Assembly (NCBI GenBank): GCA_030280995.1
Contig: JASXTE010000014.1
Location: 8,968,656-9,032,655, forward strand
Reading direction: 5' to 3'
DNA length: 64,000 bases
DNA from: Hemileia vastatrix
Taxonomy: Eukaryota > Basidiomycota > Pucciniomycetes > Pucciniales > Zaghouaniaceae
The notes under the pieces were generated by a model. That model made no database searches, was not told where the DNA came from, and was given only the letters and a program-made list of their open reading frames with translations. Below, in pieces: positions 57,700 through 64,000 of this stretch. The translations under genes and the position numbers were made by a program. Each line of letters opens with the position of its first letter. Positions within the stretch are counted from its first letter, which is position 1.

Positions 57700-60243
57700 T
57701 ATCTTAGCTCTTCCAGATTTCAACAAACCTTTTGTCCTGTATGCAGATGCTAGCTTTGTTGGTCTGGGTGCTGCCCTTCACCAGAAAAAAATTATTAATG
57801 ATAAATCCTCAGAGGTTGTAATTTGTTATATTTCAAGAACCTTGAGAAATAGTGAATTGAAATATGGTGCCACTCAAATTGGATGACATTAATATGACAT
57901 TGTCCTTGAAAAAATGTAAATTTGGTTTTCAGTCCTTGAAAGTCCCTGGCCATGTTGTGTCAGGGTTAAAAATTTGTGTAGACAAGAATAAAGTTGCTGC
58001 AATTCAAAATATAAAAGCACCAACTTCTGTAAGAGAAATCCAAAGTTTTTTGGGTAGGTGTGGCTGTTATAGACAATATATAAAAATTATCAGGTCATAG
58101 CCTTACCTCTTACCAAACTGACCAGAAAAGATGTTGTCTTTATCTGGAATAATGACTGTCAAAAAGCTTTTGATACATTAAATATTGTATAATTACAGCC
58201 CCTATCTTGGCTCTTCCAGATTTCAGCAAACCCTTTTGCTTTACCCAGATGATATCTTTGTTGTACTGGGAGCTGCCTTTCACCAAAAACAAACTATAAA
58301 TGATAAATTCTCAGAAGTTGTAATTTTTTATATTTCAAAAATCTTGAGAAATAGTGAATTGAATCATGGTGCCACTCAATTAGAGTGTTTAGCAGTTGTT
58401 TGGGCTCTTGAGAAGCTTCATTACTACCTGGATAACCAAAAGTTTGAATTGGTAACTGACTGTAGTGCTGTGAAGTCCCTCTTAAACATAAAAACACCTA
58501 ATAGACATATGTTTAGTAGGCAACTTGCTGTTCAAGAGTACAGAGGAAGAATGACAATTATCCATAGGGCTAGAAATTTTCACTCCAATGTTGATATGCT
58601 TTCCAGATTGCCTCTTCCAAATAATGACTCCAATCATGCTTATGTACCTGAAGATGATACTGTTCATATTCATGTTATATTTATAGTTGATATGGAAGAA
58701 GAGTTATTACAATTAATTCTGGATTCATATGATAAAGATTCTGATTTAAATAAATTAGTTATTATCTTAAATGATCCTAAAAATGCTTCAATTCATGAAT
58801 TGATTAAAACTCTTACTGCAATGTATCAAAATTCTTTGATTAAAGGAAAGTTTTCTATTGAAGATGGTTATATATATTATAGAAGGAAGCTTACTAATAT
58901 AATTCTAATTCCTCCTTTCTATGAAAGAAACTATTCTCAAACTTTGTCATGATGACATATTAGCTGGTCATTTTGATCTTGGAAAGACATTAATTAGAAT
59001 CAAAAACACTGCTTGGTGGGCTAATATGTCAGAAGATACAAAACTATATGTTGAATCTTGTGATTCCTTCCAGAAATCTAAAAGGTTGACAGGTAAAAGA
59101 GCAGGGTTATTACAACATATTTAAGCACCTGATTCTCCGTGGAAAATCATTAACATGGATTTTGTCACTGGTCTTCATGTAGAAGGTCAAGACAGTTATA
59201 ACTCTTGTTGTGTAATAGTGGATAGATTCACAAAAATGTGCAAATTTATTCCCACCCACAAAGATGTATCCACAAAAGGATTAGCTTTCTTATGGTGGAC
59301 TTACATGTTCAATATTATTGAATTTCCAAAATCCATTATCTCTGATAGAGATCCAAAATTTACTTCTGAGTTTTGGACCTCTTTGATGGATATTTTTAGC
59401 TGTGAGTTAAAGTTGTCTACAGCTCACCATCCTCAGACTGATGGTCTAGCTGAAAGAATAATTCAAACTCTGGAAGATATGATTAAAAGGTATTGTGCCT
59501 TTGGATTAGAATATAAAGACAATGACAGATTTACTCATGACTGGGTCACTCTATTGCCTGGTCTTGAATTTGCATATAATAGCACTGTTCATTCTGTCAC
59601 TGTGAAAAATCTGTTTGAGCTTTGGTTAGGTTATTCCCCAAACACTCCTGCTCAACATCACAATAATAAATTACCTAAGTTGGAACTACACCCTGTTGTA
59701 AAATATTTTGTGCAAATGCAACAGCTTTGCAGAAAACATACTCAAAGCTGTATTGATAAAGCATTTGAATATGAAAAGAAGAGATGGGATAAATCCCATT
59801 AAGAATACACATTTAACAAGGGTGATGAAGTGTTGATATCTACTGTCCATTTCAATTTACAAGGTAACAAAAAATTAAAAGATCCTTTTGTAGGACCGTT
59901 TTTTGTTAAAAGAATGGTGGGAGATAATGCAGTAGAAGTTGTATTATATTCTCCATATGATAGGAAACATCCTGTTTTTCCCATTTCTTTGCTTAAGCCT
60001 TATACTTCCAACAGTGACTTATTTTCCAAAAGAAGGGGAAGACCTAAGAAAAACCCTCAGGAAGTCACAGAAACTGCAGAAATTGATAAAATTCTCAATG
60101 ATAGAATTATCACTTCTGAGAGAGGTACGGAATATTTATTGAGATATAAGAACAGATTATCTGAACATGATGCATGGATACCTGGCAAGTAAATTTCAAA
60201 TCTTCCTACTCTATTAAAGAAGTACAAAAATAAAAAATCATAG
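57700..60243 (+). pseudogene. D pol, RNase H to chromodomain, with internal duplication
   Basis: After the solo LTR: RNase H start (YADASFVGLGAALHQ), then at about 57877 the sequence jumps back to the RT thumb (LDDINMTLSLKKCKFGF) and runs through connection and RNase H again (58210 onward; the TDAS motif now reads PDDI). Then TDCSAVKSLL, integrase HHCC (HDDILAGHF; CDSF replaces CDSC), core (MDFVTGL, SDRDPKFTS, TDGLAER), the C-terminal domain and a chromodomain that passes a TAA at 60190 and ends at 60243. Frameshifts and stops are present near 58085, 58190, 58920, 59124 and 59800. It is non-functional. Confidence 0.92.
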
Positions 60244-60262
60244 CATTTTTTTATTGTTTTTT

Positions 60263-60274
60263 AGAGTGAGGGAG
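60263..60274 (+). promoter_or_regulatory. D polypurine tract
   Basis: AGAGTGAGGGAG immediately before the 3' LTR, close to the A1 tract in sequence and position. Confidence 0.75.
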
Positions 60275-61554
60275 TGGCTGCCAGGCTATACCAGGAGCCC
60301 TGTAAATTTTATGTCAAGTTATTGTAACTAAAAAAGGACGTAAAAATTTGCTTATTATGTATATAAATTAATCTTATATTGCATAATGAAATAATATAAT
60401 TATTTTATTAAATATATATAAATATTTTATTAATTTTATTATTATATAAATTATTTATACATTTAAGTTAAGCATGATATATATTCTATAAATTATGGCG
60501 CATTTTTTATGTATTTAATATATACAAATTCATAATTAATTAATTATAAACGTATATTATAACTATAGGTGTAAAATTTACTTATAATGTAATTAAATTA
60601 ATTAATTAAATTTATATATCAAATAAACCATTTTAATACATTATTAAACAATAATATTGGGTCTTTTTTGACCCTTAATTGTGTCAGTAAGATTAGTAAA
60701 TAAGTTATAACACTTATTTAATAATATGTTATTAAAATTCTCACTTTAAATTAGAAATATCATTAAATTAATTATATGTTACATTTAAATTAATTATTGA
60801 ATTAATTACATATTTAAAACAATTAATTAAAATTGCTTTATACTGGATTGAATTGATTACATGGATTTTTGTGTGAAAATAATTCAAATTGTTTTAATTA
60901 AACCCTTTACATCCTACTGTAATATCTGTTTTGGATTTTTTTCTCACAGTTCTTATGTTTCAGGCTTACTTAGTTACTCACTATTTTAATTAACAGGGTT
61001 GGGAAATCATGGTGGGAAAACTAGTTACTTATTCATGGGTTTAGTTAATTGTTTCATGTTTTTCTCTCAATATCTATGTTTCATTTCTATTCTTTTATAT
61101 TCTTGTTTTAGCCTATTACTATTTTGTATATACTGATTTGTGGCTCTTCAGAGGTCCCTTGGTCTATAAAAGGGCCTTGGGTAATCCCCTTTAGCCCATC
61201 ACTTATTATACACTCACCATTGAAACATATTTTTTAAATATAATACATTTATTATTATTTTTATTAGTACTATAATTCTAATCTAAATTCTATATAAATA
61301 TCTAATGTTGCAATAATTCTATTAGTAATAACAGTGTTTGCCGCGCAGAAATAGCTATACTTATTTTCAATAAATATATTATAATTTAATAAGACTCACC
61401 GTTGTGTCAAACCCAAGGAATTTTTGTCGCCTTATTTTTCTAAAATAATTATTTTTATTTAACTTTTCATTTCCCTCAACTTTTTTCCTATTTTTCCTCC
61501 TCCTTCTCTCTATTTTCTCCATCTTCTTCTCCTTCTTCTAGACGACTGCTTACA
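60275..61554 (+). repeat. D 3' LTR
   Basis: 1280 bp from TGGCTGCCAGG (mutated TGTCAGCCAGG) to GCTTACA, with TATAAAAGGG at 61165-61174. It is followed by AGTAG. It has no recognisable ORF of interest. Confidence 0.92.
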
Positions 61555-61559
61555 AGTAG

Positions 61560-61623
61560 CCTCATCATAATCAATCAGATCCAATTCCTCTTCATGTGCA
61601 GCAGAAACACCTTGGTCAGTCAT
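61560..61623 (-). pseudogene. C-minus gag first exon
   Basis: On the minus strand an ATG at 61623 opens MTDQGVSAAHEEELDLIDYD and continues beyond D at 38357 (EATS), reaching the candidate donor GTAGTT at 38349. D landed 8 nt upstream of that donor. The acidic start resembles the D start (MDKLHVDEIEVDGDTES). It is separated from the rest of gag by the 23-kb D insertion. Confidence 0.7.
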
Positions 61624-62800
61624 TGTTTAAATTTAACCTGAAGTGAGGGAATGAAACAATAGGATGAATTAGTTTTATTTTTGCTTTTATTTAAAAGAAA
61701 AATAATAATAAAAAGAATATAAAATTCTTCAGGACAAAAATTAACTGAAAATAATACATTATTGATTAATTCAAAATAATCTTATAACCAGGATTAAAAG
61801 AAGTCAACTGAAGAAATAAAATAAAATTTTAATTAACAAATTAATCTATGATAATCATCAGGATATAAATCAACTGAAAGATATTTAATTACCAGGACTT
61901 AATTTTCAACTGAAATAATTTAATATAAATTATATTTTATTAATTATTAAAATTTTATTGTCAGGAAAATTTGTCAACTGGAACAATAAAATTTAATTTT
62001 TCAGGACAAGTTCAACTGAAAAATATAATTAATTTAAAAAAAAAACTATTACTTCTAGGACTAAGAACACAATTGCTCTATCTTTGTCAACTAGGAAAAA
62101 AAATAAAAATAAAAATATCAATTTACCAGACACCTCCCCCTGTAAAATGAGCAAATTAATTCCACTTACAGAGTGCTGAGTAAAAGGAGATACATAGAGT
62201 ATGAAGAGTTCAAAGTGACCCACGAATAGTAATCAATATAATTACCACAAAAATATATGACCATAGTCAATATATAAGCCTAAGTTTTGGAGCGCAGTTC
62301 AAATACCATTTGCAGCAAAAAAATAAGTCATGTGATTGATGACGTTCATGGTTTTTGTTGTCCACTTGTCCTTATAGGTACCTCAATGGCAATGGTCCCA
62401 CGGTCTCCCGCTTCAAGATAACAATGCGCCATTGACAATTCAGAAAGGCTGCCAACTGTCGGTGGTTCTCTTGGTGTAGAAGATAAAACTTGAGGTCCTA
62501 TGAGGGTTTGGATGGTTTTAATGGGCTCTAAACAATTGGTACGTATTTCTTATAATCATTTGATTGCTTTTACTCAATTAATAAGAGGTGTTTTAAGATA
62601 TTATTATAACTTATAGATTTGAATTACATTGTTGTAACTACTAATATGATAAAGTATAGTAATAAAGGGTTTAAGTAGTATATAATAAAACTGTTTGTAA
62701 GTAAAGAATTGCCTGAAAAGTACAAAAAGAGAGGGACTTTTATAGGCAAAAATGTGAGAATTGAAGACACGGAGTTAATACCACCTAATACAAGGGTGCG
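61624..62800 (-). other. C-minus 5' leader, long and non-coding
   Basis: About 1.18 kb between the LTR and gag ATG, roughly twice the A and B leaders. The gag-proximal half (61728-62100) holds an array of short CAGGA...AACTGAA units. The LTR-proximal half has a GC-richer island (about 62340-62480). I see no ORF of note. The first bases after the LTR do not match the primer-binding-like site of A, B and D. Confidence 0.6.
61728..62105 (-). repeat. Array of short imperfect hairpin-like units in C-minus leader
   Basis: Six to seven units of the form CAGGA, then 8-15 AT-rich bases, then CAACTGAA (plus-strand reading), at about 61732, 61794, 61858, 61893, 61965, 62002 and 62056. The outer bases TTCAG and CTGAA are inverted, so each could form a small stem. 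Spacing varies from about 35 to 70 bp. Confidence 0.65.
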
Positions 62801-64000
62801 TGTAGGCCAGTCGTCTAGAAGAAGGAAAGAAAAGGGGAAGGAAAAGAGGAGGAAAGGAAAATGGGAAAGAAAGGTTTATAGAAAGTAGAAACAATAAGGT
62901 AATAAAATAATTGGATTTATTTAAAGAGAGGCAACGACGAGTTACTTGAGAGATGACACAAAAATGAGGTTTTATTAAATGACAATATTATTTAATGTAA
63001 GGGTTCTGCGCGGAAAACACTATAATTACTATCAGACTTAAATAAACCTTTATATAGTTATATATAATTTAAATTAGAATTTTAATACTAATAAAAATAA
63101 TAATAAAACGTATTATATTGACAATTTGTTCAGATTTTGTTTGTATAGTAAGTGATGAGGCTACAGGGGATTATCCAAGGCCTTTTTATAGGCAATGGGT
63201 CCTCTGAAGCGCCACTACATTTTTAAATAAATGAGTCATAATAAGATGAAACAAGAAAATAAAAGAATAAGTTAAACATAACAATTTAGAGAAAAATATG
63301 AAACAAATAATTAAAACCCCAAATAAGAACCAAATTTCCCCACAACTAATTCCCAAATCAGTAAGTAAAAATAGTGAGTAACTAAACAAGCCTGAGACAT
63401 AGGAACTATGAGAAAAAATAATTCAAAACAGATGGTACAGTATGCTTTGAGGGTTTTTAAGTGAAACAAGTAAAAATATTATGACGCAACAAAATATGTA
63501 ATCAATTTTAATTTAGTATAAAGAAATTAATTAATTGTTCCAACTATGTAATTAAATAATTAATTCAAATGAAACAAGTAATTAATTTATTACTAAATTA
63601 AGTTGATAATTTTAATACTATTTTATAAAATAAGTATTATAATTTATTTAATTTTTTATTGACACAATTAAGGGTCCAAAAAACAGCGGCAATAATTATG
63701 GATAATAGTATATGAAAAAGTATATTTTAATAATTAAATTTAATTAATTAAAGTAATTACAATATAAGATAAACACTTGAATATAATTATCTTATAAGTT
63801 TTTAATTAATTAATTTATAATTATTAAATAAACAATGTGCCTATTGTTATGGAAAATAATTAAATGCTTTTAAATTATCTTATAATAAAATTAAAATAAT
63901 ATTTACTTTATTTATATAAATAAAATATTAATATAAATTTATTATGTAATATAATATTAATGTTAAATGCATACTCTGCAATTATTATGTCATTATTTAA
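62801..64000 (-). repeat. C-minus 5' LTR (runs off the window)
   Basis: On the minus strand the LTR ends ...CTAGACGACTGGCCTACA at 62801, very like the D LTR end. The TTGACACAATTAAGGGTCC region near 63660 also aligns with D. A TATA-like TATAAAAAGG lies on the minus strand at 63181-63190. By analogy with D it should end just past the window. Confidence 0.8.

Larger units (their letters stand above)
38358..61554 (+). mobile_element. D: D-family chromovirus interrupted by B and a solo LTR
   Basis: Flanked by AGTAG (38353-38357 and 61555-61559). LTRs at 38358-39625 and 60275-61554 share the same ends (TGTCAGCCAGG or mutated TGGCTGCCAGG, to TTACA). The body is split by B (40041-52138) in the leader and by a solo A LTR (56521-57694) in pol. 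Pol also carries a diverged tandem duplication. The copy is dead but reads clearly. Confidence 0.93.
34246..64000 (-). mobile_element. C-minus: old C-family element hosting D
   Basis: On the minus strand: 5' LTR (62801 to beyond the window), leader (61624-62800), gag start (61560-61623, continued at 38357), gag, protease, RT, and RNase H to about 34246, where it joins C-plus tail to tail. Integrase, chromodomain and 3' LTR are missing. D is inserted in the first exon of gag with target duplication AGTAG. The coding region holds stops and small deletions. Confidence 0.88.

Noticed and set aside
61624..62800. Possible host gene or UTR in the unique-looking stretch right of D
   Set aside because: No ORF of note, and it fits between the C LTR and C gag start, so it is explained as the element leader.
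1..64000. Repeat-induced point mutation as cause of the stops
   Set aside because: Several stops are C-to-T or G-to-A (CAA to TAA, CGA to TGA, TGG to TGA), but others are transversions and I cannot compute dinucleotide indices here, so no claim is made.

Overview
The window is very AT-rich eukaryotic DNA made almost entirely of Ty3/gypsy LTR retrotransposons of the chromovirus type (Gag-Pol in one frame: capsid, zinc knuckle, aspartic protease, RT, RNase H, DD35E integrase, C-terminal chromodomain). I see no host gene, tRNA, rRNA or CRISPR array. The element structure and candidate introns of 52-61 nt with CTRAY-like branch sites suggest a fungus with an AT-rich, repeat-laden genome. I cannot name the species.

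Four related families are present, named here A, B, C and D. The layout is nested. The base layer is two old C copies: C-plus (+ strand, 1-34245 in pieces) and C-minus (- strand, 34246 to the right edge), meeting tail to tail at about 34245. C-plus is interrupted by A3 (545-8926), B-prime (9295-13667, reverse strand), a 439-bp short insertion (14750-15188) and A2 (16264-33964). A2 is itself split by A1 (22862-31712, reverse strand). C-minus is interrupted by D (38358-61554). D contains B (40041-52138) and a solo A LTR (56521-57694). B contains a 2.46-kb patch copied from the B-prime/C-plus/A3 junction 37 kb away. Most insertions have 5-bp target-site duplications: GCTTT (A1), ATTTT (A2), CAGAT/CAAAT (A3), CAATA/CAAGA (B-prime), ATAAT (B), AGTAG (D), GCCCC (solo LTR).

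A1 is intact: two 1177-bp LTRs with one mismatch noticed and an uninterrupted 1955-codon Gag-Pol with all catalytic residues. It is the likely recent, possibly active element. The others are dead to different degrees: A2 (stops, YIDD to YIYD), A3 (stops, RT deletion), B (five stops, RT motif A Asp to Asn), D (stops, pol duplication), C copies (fragments).

The most notable signal lies at the 5' end of gag. In all four families a second frame overlaps the Gag-Pol frame for about 450-510 nt. It keeps the same architecture everywhere: coiled-coil-like stretch, W-K-W-D-W motif, H-P-Y-x-G, a basic cluster, then Pro-Trp-stop. A 55-58 nt GT-AG candidate intron right after the first codons would join the Gag start codon to this frame in A1, A2, B and D. 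A second candidate intron of 52-61 nt starts exactly at the Pro-Trp codons in all six copies with this region, and its length is always 1 modulo 3. This looks like an undescribed overlapping, spliced accessory product or alternative Gag N-terminus.
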